64,000 nucleotides of DNA from Roseovarius sp. S88 (GTDB lineage: Bacteria; Pseudomonadota; Alphaproteobacteria; Rhodobacterales; Rhodobacteraceae), in contig NZ_CP146069.1 of NCBI RefSeq assembly GCF_037023735.1, forward strand, positions 1,529,501 to 1,593,500. The letters are read 5' to 3'. Numbering within the stretch: position 1 is the first letter of the stretch; each line of letters begins with the position of its first letter. Below are positions 26,635 to 35,156 of this stretch, piece by piece. Under the pieces are notes generated by a model. It searched no databases, had not been told where the DNA came from, and was given only the letters and a program-made list of their open reading frames with translations. Position numbers and translations under genes: made by a program.

Positions 26635-27908
26635 CAATGCTCGCCGATCTGTTGTCGACAGTTTTTGACCGCAGGGTGAAGTTTGCAAACCTGTTTTCCG
26701 ATGATGCGCGCAGCACGGAAGATCTTGCCGCGGCGCTGGTCAATGCCAGCAGCGAAGGCGAAGGGCGTGCGCTGGGGCAATTGATCCTGACCCGCTTTGC
26801 CGAGATGGACGATGATGGAAAACGCGCGTTCTTCCGCCACGTGGCCGAAGACATGAATATCGACCCAGAAACTGTGCGCGGGGCGCTGTCGACTTACGAG
26901 GCTGATCCGGGCAGAGCGAGCTACAAAAGCTTTTTGTTGGCGGCCGAACCGCAGCGACAGGAATTGATCCGGCGCCTCAACATGGTGCCCAATGCCACCG
27001 GGCAACTGGTCAACATGCGTGCAGACCTATTGCGCCTGTCAGTGGGTGATCCATCACTTGAGGCGCTCGATATCGATTTTCGCCATCTCTTTGCGTCCTG
27101 GTTCAACCGCGGCTTTCTGGTGCTGCGACCAATTAACTGGCAAAGCCCGGCGCATATTCTGGAAAAGATCATCGCCTATGAGGCGGTCCATGCCATCGAT
27201 AGCTGGGAAGACCTGCGCCGCCGTCTTGAACCTGCTGACCGGCGCTGTTTCGCATTTTTCCATCCAGCGATGCCAGATGAGCCTCTGATTTTTGTCGAAG
27301 TGGCGTTGACCTTGGGTATTCCAGGCTCTGTCCAGAACCTGCTGTCCGAAGAGCGCGCGGGCATTCTGGCCGATGACGCGGACACAGCGGTGTTCTACTC
27401 GATCTCCAACTGTCAGGCCGGGCTTGCGGGAATTTCCTTTGGCAATTCGTTGATCAAGCAAGTGGCGGCTGACCTGTCGCTAGAACTACCGGGGTTGAAA
27501 ACCTTTGTCACGCTGTCACCGATCCCCGGCTTTGCCCGCTGGCTGAGTGACGCGCTGCCAGAGGCAGCTCCAGGGGATCACGACCTGATGCGCGCGATGG
27601 CGGCGCATTACCTTGTTGCAGCCAAACGGCCAGATGACACACCGCGTGATCCTGTCGCGCGGTTCCACTTGGGCAATGGCGCACAGGTTCAGATGGTACA
27701 TGCCCAGGCCGATGTTTCGGAGAAAGGGCTGCAACAGTCCCATGGCGTGATGGTCAACTATCTCTACGACCTCGCAAAAGTGGCGCAAAACCATGAACAC
27801 TTTGCCGTTCAGAACAAAATCGCCATGTCCTCGGAAATCCGTTCTCTGAGCCAATCTGCGGCAAAAACCCTCAAGCAGGGGGTGGTCGATGACAAACCCG
27901 CTTTATGA
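26631..27908 (+). CDS. matA: Malonyl-CoA decarboxylase
   Basis: This 425-residue enzyme converts malonyl-CoA to acetyl-CoA and CO2. The N-terminal helical domain (about 1-170) is followed by a GNAT-like catalytic domain. Catalytic residues are seen in FYSISNCQAGLAGISFGN (about 254-271, with the serine) and RFHLGNGAQVQMVHAQ (about 344-359, with the histidine of the HLxNGA motif). The ATG at 26631 overlaps the matM stop by four bases, so the longer in-frame extension to 26574 is not used. With MatB it forms a cycle that turns imported malonate into acetyl-CoA. Confidence 0.94.
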   Translation: MTMLADLLSTVFDRRVKFANLFSDDARSTEDLAAALVNASSEGEGRALGQLILTRFAEMDDDGKRAFFRHVAEDMNIDPETVRGALSTYEADPGRASYKSFLLAAEPQRQELIRRLNMVPNATGQLVNMRADLLRLSVGDPSLEALDIDFRHLFASWFNRGFLVLRPINWQSPAHILEKIIAYEAVHAIDSWEDLRRRLEPADRRCFAFFHPAMPDEPLIFVEVALTLGIPGSVQNLLSEERAGILADDADTAVFYSISNCQAGLAGISFGNSLIKQVAADLSLELPGLKTFVTLSPIPGFARWLSDALPEAAPGDHDLMRAMAAHYLVAAKRPDDTPRDPVARFHLGNGAQVQMVHAQADVSEKGLQQSHGVMVNYLYDLAKVAQNHEHFAVQNKIAMSSEIRSLSQSAAKTLKQGVVDDKPAL

Positions 27909-29406
27909 TGAGCTATTCGGTAAACATGCCGGTCAAAGCACACCGTTCCTCATCCTGCCGGATGGGACGGTCTGGACGCACAACGCGTTTCTGGCGAAAG
28001 CCGCTCAATATGCGCACGTTCTGAAAGCAATGGGCCTACAGACCGGCGACCGCGTAGCCGTACAGGTCGAGAAGTCTCCCGATGCCCTGGCGCTCTATGC
28101 GGCTTGCGTGCAGGCCGGATTGGTCTTTCTACCTTTGAACACGGCCTACACGGTCGATGAACTTAGCTATTTCATCGATAACAGCGGCGCGCGCGCGGTG
28201 ATCTGTGATCCCGCACAGCGCGACGGGTTGGCGCCCGTTGTCGCAAGTTCAGGCGCGGTTCTGGAAACGCTGGATGCAGCCGGGTGTGGCACCTTGGTGG
28301 GCAAGGCAAGCCATCAGCCAGACATTTTTGATACCGCCGCACGCGTCGAAGATGACCTTGCTGCGTTTCTCTACACCTCTGGCACAACGGGGCGCTCAAA
28401 AGGCGCAATGCTCACGCAAGCCAACCTGCTGTCCAATGCGCGCACCCTGGCCGAGCGCTGGCATTTCACCGACAAGGACGTGCTGTTGCACGCCTTGCCG
28501 ATCTTTCACACCCATGGGCTTTTTGTTGGAACCAACATCACGCTCATTGCTGGCGGTGCGATGATTTTCGTTTCCAAATTCAATGTCGAGGACATGATCG
28601 CGCTGATGCCGCAGGCGACATCAATGATGGGTGTGCCCACGTTCTATACACGTCTCATGAGCGATGAGCGCTTTACCAAGGACCTGACAGCACATATGCG
28701 CCTGTTCATTTCGGGGTCTGCTCCGCTTCTGGCCGAGACGCACGCACAGTTCGAGGCCCGCACCGGTCACCGTATCCTTGAACGCTACGGTATGACCGAG
28801 ACCAACATGAACACGTCCAACCCTTATGACGGTGAACGTCGGGCAGGCACGGTTGGCTTTCCTTTGCCGGGTGTCGAATTGAAGATCACTGATCCTGAAA
28901 CTGGAGAAACCCTGCCCAAAGACACAGTGGGGCAGATCGAAGTGCGCGGCCCCAACGTCTTCAAAGGCTACTGGCAGATGCCAGAAAAAACCGCCGCTGA
29001 GCTGCGCGAAGACGGGTTCTTTATCACCGGCGATCTCGGCCTGATCGATGATCGTGGCTATGTGCATATTGTCGGGCGCAACAAGGACCTGATCATCTCG
29101 GGCGGCTACAACATCTACCCTAAAGAAATTGAGCTGGTGCTTGATGCGCAACCCGGTGTGCTGGAAAGCGCCGTGATCGGCGTGCCTCATGCGGATTTCG
29201 GGGAAACGGTCGTCGGGGTTGTCGTTCCGGAATCCGGTGAAACGCCTGACCTTGACGCCATAGCCTGTGCCGCCACCACATCCCTGGCGCGCTTCAAACA
29301 TCCACGTAAGCTCGTGTGCCTTGACGCCTTGCCGCGCAATGCGATGGGGAAGGTGCAAAAGAACATCCTGCGGGACCAGTACAAGGACCTCTTTGTGCCT
29401 GCATAA
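27889..29406 (+). CDS. matB: Malonyl-CoA synthetase (malonate-CoA ligase)
   Basis: This 505-residue AMP-forming ligase makes malonyl-CoA from malonate, ATP and CoA. Motifs: YTSGTTGRSKGAMLT (about residues 163-177), ERYGMTETNMNTSNPYDG (about 299-316, typical of MatB), ITGDLGLIDDRGYVHIVGR (about 378-396) and the catalytic lysine in PRNAMGKVQKN near the C-terminus. RKxxI-type malonate-contacting context in the LPIFHTHGLFVG segment (about 203) is consistent with the family. It overlaps matA by 20 bases, the last gene of the malonate operon. Confidence 0.93.
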   Translation: MTNPLYDELFGKHAGQSTPFLILPDGTVWTHNAFLAKAAQYAHVLKAMGLQTGDRVAVQVEKSPDALALYAACVQAGLVFLPLNTAYTVDELSYFIDNSGARAVICDPAQRDGLAPVVASSGAVLETLDAAGCGTLVGKASHQPDIFDTAARVEDDLAAFLYTSGTTGRSKGAMLTQANLLSNARTLAERWHFTDKDVLLHALPIFHTHGLFVGTNITLIAGGAMIFVSKFNVEDMIALMPQATSMMGVPTFYTRLMSDERFTKDLTAHMRLFISGSAPLLAETHAQFEARTGHRILERYGMTETNMNTSNPYDGERRAGTVGFPLPGVELKITDPETGETLPKDTVGQIEVRGPNVFKGYWQMPEKTAAELREDGFFITGDLGLIDDRGYVHIVGRNKDLIISGGYNIYPKEIELVLDAQPGVLESAVIGVPHADFGETVVGVVVPESGETPDLDAIACAATTSLARFKHPRKLVCLDALPRNAMGKVQKNILRDQYKDLFVPA

Positions 29407-29430
29407 GTCAGGGATGTTTGCTGGCTCAAA

Positions 29431-31557
29431 TCAGGCCGTTTGCTTTCCTGCCTTCCAGCCGATGAGTATCAAGGACCCCGCAATCGCGATCCCCAAAAGG
29501 TCGGTGCGCCAGTCCCCTGAAATCATGAAAACGGCCCCAACCAACAATAAAACCCGCATAAACGGCCCTGCTGATCCGATAAACCAGCCCTGGACAGCGC
29601 CTGCCAGCATGTAAACGCCTACAAGCGCCGTGACGAGATTGCGCAGGCTGACATACCAGGGCGCTTCCATCAAAAGGCCCGGGCTATAGTAGAACATGAA
29701 AGGTACGATAAAGGCCGCAAGTCCGACCTTGAAGCTGGTGATCGACGTGCGCATCGGCTCAGAGCCTGCGATCGCGGCACCTGCATAGGCCGCAAGAGCC
29801 ACGGGGGGCGTGATTGCTGAGACCACGGCAAAGTAGAAGACAAAGAAATGTGCAACCAGAGGCTTGATCCCGATCTCGATGAGCCCTGGCGCTACAACCG
29901 ATGCGGCAACAGCATAGGCGGCTGTTGTGGGCATGCCCATACCGAGGATCACGGCGATCATCATCGCAAAGACAAGTGCCAGAAGGGTGCTTTGTTGTGC
30001 CAGATCAAACAGCAAGTTGGAAAAGCGGGCCCCGACTCCGGTTAGAGAGATAACCCCAACAATCAATCCAGCACAGGCGCACACAATGATGATCTGAAGC
30101 GACATGCGCCCGCCGTTGCCGAGCGCCTCATAGACTTGCTTTGGACCCATGCGGTAGGGGGTCAGCCAACTGACAACCGCCGCTGAGGCAATGGCCAATG
30201 TACCGGCGCGAATGACGGAGTACCCGCTGAAGAGAGCTCCGATCAAAATAACGATCGGAAGGAAAAGATATACCTGCCGGATGAGTTCAGACATCTTTGG
30301 CAACTCATCTGATCTCAAACCTCGCATGCCCGTCCGGCTGGCCTCAAAATCGACCATGAAATAAATTGAGGCAAAGTAGAGGATGGCAGGGATCAGAGCC
30401 GCGACAACCAATTCCGTGTAAGGGATGCCTGTGATCTCGGCCATGATGAACGCACCGGCCCCCATGATGGGGGGCATGATTTGACCACCCGTAGAAGCCG
30501 CCGCTTCGATCGCAGCTGCTGATTTGGGCTGGTATCCCACTTTTTTCATCAAGGGAATGGTGAGCGAACCAGTAGATACAACGTTGCCCGCAGACGTACC
30601 GTTGATCATGCCCATGAGGCCCGAGGCCAGGACGGACACTTTAGCTGGCCCACCGCGTGCTCTACCTGCGGCGGCAAAGGCAAAGTTGACAAAGTAGTCG
30701 CCCACCTTCGAGCTTTGCAGAAATGCGGCGAATACAATGAAGAGAATGATGTATGTGGACGATACTGCAGTCGTCGGCCCGAGCACGCCATTGTCAGTGA
30801 ATACATAAGTAAAAAAGCGGTTGGCGTCATACCCTTTGTGTTCCAGGAATCCGGGCATCCAGGGACCCGCAAAGGCGTAGGCGATAAATACCAGGGCGAT
30901 CACAACCAGAGCCATTCCCGCAACACGTCGTGTCAGCTCCGCAATCAGCAAGACGATCACGAATGCGGCCCAACCATTGTTTGGATCGGCAAATGGCGTA
31001 CCAGCACGCAGGCGCAGCGACAACGTGTCAAGGCTGAACAAGATGAACCCGCAACTCGACAATGTGGCTACAATCAGTGCAATATTGGACAATGGCAGTT
31101 GTCCGCGCCGAGCTGGGTAGAGCCAACCGGTTACCAAAGCAACAAGCGTGCCGATGGCCAACGTCCAGCCGAAGAACGCCAATGTCCAGTCAGGTGGTGC
31201 CGTTGCATCGGGCGACATCAGCAGAACGGCTGCGGAAAGAAAACCAAGCGCAGTCAAAGTGGCAACCAAGGCCAACCCACCAAGCACAACTGAAAATCGA
31301 CCCGCCGCGGTGTCTGGAACCGGGCGCACCGAAACAGCGGCGCTCATGCCAAATCCAAGCACAAGAGCACCTGCAATGTGCATTATCCGAAATGTCCAGG
31401 TTTCAAGGGGCGCTATATTCAAAACATAGAGATGCCAGCCGCTATAAATTGCGCACAGCAAAAAGCCGACCTGAGTTAACAGGTCGTGCGTTTCAAGGGC
31501 AGGCGTGTCCTGCTCTGTTTGTGTTACCTCCACCCGCTGCGTGCGCGCATCTGTCAT
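29431..31557 (-). CDS. Fused TRAP transporter membrane protein (DctQM, TAXI type)
   Basis: This 708-residue protein is the fused form of the two TRAP membrane subunits that pairs with TAXI binding proteins. The N-terminal part (about 1-230) has several spans equivalent to DctQ plus extra helices. The C-terminal DctM part has MGMINGTSAGNVVSTGSLTI (about 313-332), AAASTGGQIMPPIMGAGAFI (about 348-367) and GMGMPTTAAYAVAASVVAPG (about 543-562). Substrate is unknown. It is the downstream gene of a two-gene operon with the TAXI protein and converges on matB with a gap of 24 bases. Confidence 0.93.
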   Translation of the reverse strand: MTDARTQRVEVTQTEQDTPALETHDLLTQVGFLLCAIYSGWHLYVLNIAPLETWTFRIMHIAGALVLGFGMSAAVSVRPVPDTAAGRFSVVLGGLALVATLTALGFLSAAVLLMSPDATAPPDWTLAFFGWTLAIGTLVALVTGWLYPARRGQLPLSNIALIVATLSSCGFILFSLDTLSLRLRAGTPFADPNNGWAAFVIVLLIAELTRRVAGMALVVIALVFIAYAFAGPWMPGFLEHKGYDANRFFTYVFTDNGVLGPTTAVSSTYIILFIVFAAFLQSSKVGDYFVNFAFAAAGRARGGPAKVSVLASGLMGMINGTSAGNVVSTGSLTIPLMKKVGYQPKSAAAIEAAASTGGQIMPPIMGAGAFIMAEITGIPYTELVVAALIPAILYFASIYFMVDFEASRTGMRGLRSDELPKMSELIRQVYLFLPIVILIGALFSGYSVIRAGTLAIASAAVVSWLTPYRMGPKQVYEALGNGGRMSLQIIIVCACAGLIVGVISLTGVGARFSNLLFDLAQQSTLLALVFAMMIAVILGMGMPTTAAYAVAASVVAPGLIEIGIKPLVAHFFVFYFAVVSAITPPVALAAYAGAAIAGSEPMRTSITSFKVGLAAFIVPFMFYYSPGLLMEAPWYVSLRNLVTALVGVYMLAGAVQGWFIGSAGPFMRVLLLVGAVFMISGDWRTDLLGIAIAGSLILIGWKAGKQTA

Positions 31558-31580
31558 TTGTTTTGTCCGTTGATCCGCAT

Positions 31581-31619
31581 GAAATTAGCACCCTGTCGTG
31601 CTGACAGAGTGCTAATTTC
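31581..31619 (-). promoter_or_regulatory. Long hairpin between TAXI binding-protein and permease genes, CIRCE-like in sequence
   Basis: Arms of 17 bases (GAAATTAGCACCCTGTC at 31581-31597; GACAGAGTGCTAATTTC at 31603-31619) pair at 16 of 17 positions around a 5-base loop. The structure starts 20 bases after the stop of the TAXI gene and ends 24 bases before the permease start. It contains TTAGCACCC and GAGTGCTAA half-sites as in CIRCE, but with 13 rather than 9 bases between them. It most likely acts in RNA as an attenuator or decay block. Confidence 0.75.
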
Positions 31620-31639
31620 GAGTTCTCTAGCGACGCGTC

Positions 31640-32632
31640 TCAGCCCTTGAGTTCATCTGGAATGTCGAAGCCGTTTTCTTCAAACCAACGCACTGCACCG
31701 GGATGCCAGGGAATAAAGGTATTCTTATCGAAATTTTCCGGCAGGGTTTCAGCTGCTGCTTTATGGATCTCCAACATTTGTGGATTGCTGGTCATTACCG
31801 TTTTCACAACTTCATACACAAGACTTTCTGGCACGTCCGCATGCGCGATAGCAAAATTCCACATTGAGACGCTCAATTGATCGTCTTCCAGTGAAGGATA
31901 GGTGCCAGCTGGAATTGTGAAAGTCGCCACGGGTTGGGTGGCAACAACTTCACCTTGTTCCTCGGGCGTAAATCCAAAATAGGTCACATCAGTTTGTGCA
32001 TCGAGCTGACTAAAAGCTGGATAGGGCAGGCCGCCTGCCCAAGTGTAAACGTCGATCAAGCCATCCTGAAGTTGACCAGCAAGGTCAGCTGCACCGCCGT
32101 TCCGGAACTCAACGTTTTTTCCCATACCTTCGAGGATACGTGGCCAGTAAGTTCCCGGCGTGCCACCCGCAGGTCCAACCCCTACAACGGTGCCATCAGG
32201 TATATCTGCGAAACTTGAAATACCCGAACCAGCGAGCGTTACGGCATGAAAGCCGGTTTTGTACATAGGAAAAATCGCGCGGATTTTGTCGTGCTTGAGG
32301 CCGGGCGCCAGAGCGCTTTCGCCATTAATTGCATCAAATGCCGGCCCCATCGTGACCATTGCCATGTCAAGTTCGCCAGTCTGAACAAGCGCAGCGTTTT
32401 GAACTGGTCCGCCTGTCACCTCTGTGCCGCCGGGGATGCCCAATGCTTCTGAGACCATGTTGGCCCACCCGGCACCGTATACAAAATACGTGCCACCTTG
32501 GCTCGCTGTTCCGACAGAAAAGCTGTCGGGCCAGTCGCTTTTGTCCTCAGCAAATACCGCTGGCGCCGCCAACCCGATTGCGCCTGCCAAGGCAAGCGTT
32601 TTGAAGGCACCAAATTTGTGCAAGATCGTCAT
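31640..32632 (-). CDS. TRAP transporter binding protein, TAXI family
   Basis: This 330-residue periplasmic protein has a signal peptide (cleavage near VFA-ED, residue 28). The TAXI core follows: FSVGTASQGGTYFVYGAGWA (about residues 37-56), AFDAINGESALAPG and VGVGPAGGTPGTYWPRILEG (about 149-168). TAXI proteins bind small acids such as glutamate, but the ligand here is unknown. AGGAGG lies five bases before the ATG at 32632; an adjacent ATG at 32635 is too close to it. The fused permease follows after a hairpin. Confidence 0.92.
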   Translation of the reverse strand: MTILHKFGAFKTLALAGAIGLAAPAVFAEDKSDWPDSFSVGTASQGGTYFVYGAGWANMVSEALGIPGGTEVTGGPVQNAALVQTGELDMAMVTMGPAFDAINGESALAPGLKHDKIRAIFPMYKTGFHAVTLAGSGISSFADIPDGTVVGVGPAGGTPGTYWPRILEGMGKNVEFRNGGAADLAGQLQDGLIDVYTWAGGLPYPAFSQLDAQTDVTYFGFTPEEQGEVVATQPVATFTIPAGTYPSLEDDQLSVSMWNFAIAHADVPESLVYEVVKTVMTSNPQMLEIHKAAAETLPENFDKNTFIPWHPGAVRWFEENGFDIPDELKG

Positions 32633-32811
32633 CATGTCCTCCTGTCAGAGTTTCGCTGAAACAGCGCTTGTTTTGTATTCTTTGTAGTGTGGAAAACTAA
32701 GTCGGGCATGCCCGACGGCAAGGTCTTCAACGGATTGTGATGTGGGACTCTTCGGCGGCAAGAGCCAAAGGGTGGGCAAATTTTAAAAAGTGAAAACCAG
32801 ATCAGAGCTGT

Positions 32812-33693
32812 TCAGAACTTTCGAAACAGCTTGGTGCGGTCGAACATGTCTTCCAAGGCTTCCATGCGTGCTTGCGTGTGCTCCCAGTCACGCTCCTGCA
32901 CTTCGGCAATCACGATCTCGGACATGAGCATGAGTGTCAGGTTTGAGTCCCATGCGGAGGGCACAGCAATGTGGCTGGCAAAACTAACCGTTGCGTGCTC
33001 CGCGATGGGCGACACCCATTGATCGGTGAACAGCACGATATCGGCCCCACGCTCGCGCGCCATTTCCGCTAATTTGAGCGTGCCGTTTTCGTATCTGCGA
33101 ATGTCAAAGATCACGACGACGTCTTTTTCATTAAGGTCCAGCAAATAATGTGGCCAGGCATTTGAGCTTGAGGTGATCTGCACGACATCATCCCGAATGA
33201 CCTGCAGGTGCAAAAAGAAGTAATCTGCCAAGGTCCGCGTGATACGTCCGCCGATGACATAGATTTTGCGAGAGGGATCACTGATCAAATCGCAGCAATG
33301 CTCAAACTCAGCAGGGGCGATTTTGGACATGGATTGACCAATGTTGTCGATGACCGCCTTGGTGAAACGGTTGAGCACATGACCCTCAGGCGCATCATCC
33401 ACCCAAGAGGCGCGCTTGGTCAGGGGGCTTGAGATTTTTTCGTTCAACTCGGCCCTCAAGGCGCGTTGAAACTCGGGAAACCCCGAAAACCCAAGTTTTT
33501 GCACAAGCCTTGCCACCGTGGGGGTCGAGACCTCAGCCGCTTCGGCCAATGAGGTGATCGTGCCAAGGCCCGACGCGGGGTAGTTCTGCAAGATCACGTC
33601 GCAAAGCTGTCGTTCCGATCGTGTCAAGTCATCCGAGCGGTCCTGCAGTTTTTCGGCAATCGTATTGGTGCTCAACGTCCAGTCTCTTGTCAC
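32812..33693 (-). CDS. RpiR-family transcriptional regulator with SIS domain
   Basis: The 293-residue protein has an N-terminal HTH_6 domain (LTRSERQLCDVILQNYP, then VSTPTVARLVQKLGFSGFPEF at about residues 55-75, quoted within limits). Its C-terminal sugar isomerase (SIS) domain (about 130-265) has KIYVIGGRITRTLADYF. SIS domains usually bind phosphorylated sugars, but many RpiR members near amino-acid genes bind other ligands. The GTG start at 33693 is the most upstream in-frame option. It is divergent from the amidohydrolase-TRAP-ligase operon and is the probable regulator of it. Confidence 0.9.
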   Translation of the reverse strand: MTRDWTLSTNTIAEKLQDRSDDLTRSERQLCDVILQNYPASGLGTITSLAEAAEVSTPTVARLVQKLGFSGFPEFQRALRAELNEKISSPLTKRASWVDDAPEGHVLNRFTKAVIDNIGQSMSKIAPAEFEHCCDLISDPSRKIYVIGGRITRTLADYFFLHLQVIRDDVVQITSSSNAWPHYLLDLNEKDVVVIFDIRRYENGTLKLAEMARERGADIVLFTDQWVSPIAEHATVSFASHIAVPSAWDSNLTLMLMSEIVIAEVQERDWEHTQARMEALEDMFDRTKLFRKF

Positions 33694-33717
33694 TGTGTGT
33701 GCGGAATTTTTGGTCGA

Positions 33718-33748
33718 TTTTTTACATGATGTACGATCTTGTAAAAAA
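33718..33748. promoter_or_regulatory. Probable RpiR operator
   Basis: Perfect 9-base arms, TTTTTTACA at 33718-33726 and TGTAAAAAA at 33740-33748, lie in the 118-base divergent gap, 25 bases upstream of the regulator start. A-tract-flanked TGTAAAA/TTTTACA dyads resemble other RpiR sites. A TAC-rich centre may also contain the -10 of one of the two promoters. Confidence 0.6.
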
Positions 33749-33811
33749 ATTCATCAAAAAACATTTGACAGTCGCAAGTCTGATGAAGAAAAATCTTCAT
33801 TGGAGGGTGGG

Positions 33812-34627
33812 ATGATCAAGACAGCTGCGACTTCGAGTTTGGACCCGGTGGTCCAGGTGATAAATCCCGAAGGGTTGCACGAGGTTGTCCTGGTTTGCGA
33901 ACATGCAAGCGCCTATATCCCGCCGAATTTCAATGACTTGGGCCTCGATAAGCAGACGGCCACCAGCCACATCGCCTGGGATCCGGGGGCCTTGGAAACA
34001 GCAAAGGCGATGTCGAAACACCTGAACGCTGTGCTTGTGGCAGGATGCGTGTCGCGTCTGGTCTATGATTGCAACCGCCCCCCCGAAGCGCCAAGTGCCA
34101 TGCCGGACGTAAGCGAAATCTATACGGTGCCTGGAAATCAGGGCCTGTCCGATCAAGCCCGGCGCGCTCGGGCCGAAACTTATTACCGCCCCTTTGAACA
34201 GGCACTGAAGGAGACACTTTCGAACCATGAAAAACCGCCTGTCGTGGTTACGGTCCACAGTTTCACGCCAACCTTTCTTAGACAGAAGAGGGACGTCGAA
34301 ATCGGCATTCTGCATGACGAAGATGCCCGGCTGGCTGATGCGGTGTTGTCCATCGCAAGCGGATACGATGTGCGGCGCAACCAACCCTATGGTCCTGAGG
34401 ATGGGGTCACGCATACGCTGCGGCGTCATGCGCTGCGGAAGAACCTTCTCAACGTCATGATTGAGGTCCGAAATGATCTCATTGCCTCTCCAGACGCATG
34501 TTCAAGGATGGCAAAAACGCTGTCGCTATGGGTTGAACAGGCGCTAACCACTCTACGAGCCCTCCCGGAAAAAGGGGGCGCCCATGACAGTTCTGCGCGC
34601 CTATATCGGCTGGGTAGATACCTTTAA
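33812..34627 (+). CDS. N-formylglutamate amidohydrolase-family protein
   Basis: The 271-residue protein belongs to the FGase family of zinc hydrolases. Signatures are VLVCEHASAYIPPNFNDLGL (about residues 26-45), HIAWDPGALETAKAMSKHL, SRLVYDCNRPP (about 84-94), VVTVHSFTPTFL (about 145-156) and IEVRND near the end. Family members cleave N-formyl-glutamate in histidine catabolism, but no hut genes are here, so it may cut another N-acyl or gamma-glutamyl product. GGAGGG precedes the ATG. The 3' end overlaps the TRAP small subunit gene by 44 bases. Confidence 0.85.
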   Translation: MIKTAATSSLDPVVQVINPEGLHEVVLVCEHASAYIPPNFNDLGLDKQTATSHIAWDPGALETAKAMSKHLNAVLVAGCVSRLVYDCNRPPEAPSAMPDVSEIYTVPGNQGLSDQARRARAETYYRPFEQALKETLSNHEKPPVVVTVHSFTPTFLRQKRDVEIGILHDEDARLADAVLSIASGYDVRRNQPYGPEDGVTHTLRRHALRKNLLNVMIEVRNDLIASPDACSRMAKTLSLWVEQALTTLRALPEKGGAHDSSARLYRLGRYL

Positions 34628-35156
34628 CCGCCGTGTCGGGCGGTTCATCATGTACGGCATTTTCGCCATGATGGCCGTGCTCTTGTGGTCTACCATCAGC
34701 AAATTCTCCGACCAACCCTCACTTTGGACGCTGGAAGTCGCGCAATTTGCGATGATTGCTTATTTCTTTCTGGGTGGGCCGTATGCGATCCAGATGGGTG
34801 CGCATGTGCGCATGGACCTCTTTTACGAAAACTGGTCCGTGAAACGCAAAGCAGCCACGGATGCGCTCATGGTGCTTTGCCTGATCACCTATCTTGGCGT
34901 GCTGCTCTGGGGCGGGCTCAGTTCCACCGCCTATTCTCTGGGGCACTTTGGATCAAACCCGGTGGGGTTCTTAGTTGATCTGGCCACGGGCGAGAAATCC
35001 CTCGGGACACTGGAACGCAGCCGCACGATCTGGCGTCCATATCTCTGGCCGATCAAATCGATCATGTGTCTGGGCATCACACTGATGCTGCTGCAAGCGC
35101 TCTCGGAACTGTTCAAAGACATCCTGCGCCTGCGCGGCGAAGAGGTGGCACAATGA
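34584..35156 (+). CDS. TRAP transporter small membrane subunit (DctQ family)
   Basis: This 190-residue protein has four predicted spans and the DctQ segment FLGGPYAIQMGAHVRMDLFY (about residues 53-72), where GAHVRMD corresponds to the conserved RGHVRVD motif. An additional loop between spans three and four (about 108-145) is typical of the subgroup with longer DctQ proteins. It is coupled by a four-base overlap to the large subunit gene. Confidence 0.9.
   Translation: MTVLRAYIGWVDTFNRRVGRFIMYGIFAMMAVLLWSTISKFSDQPSLWTLEVAQFAMIAYFFLGGPYAIQMGAHVRMDLFYENWSVKRKAATDALMVLCLITYLGVLLWGGLSSTAYSLGHFGSNPVGFLVDLATGEKSLGTLERSRTIWRPYLWPIKSIMCLGITLMLLQALSELFKDILRLRGEEVAQ

Noticed and set aside
31581..31619. 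Functional HrcA/CIRCE heat-shock operator
   Set aside because: Half-sites fit, but the 13-base spacing and location between two transporter genes do not match known CIRCE elements. A hairpin is the simpler view.
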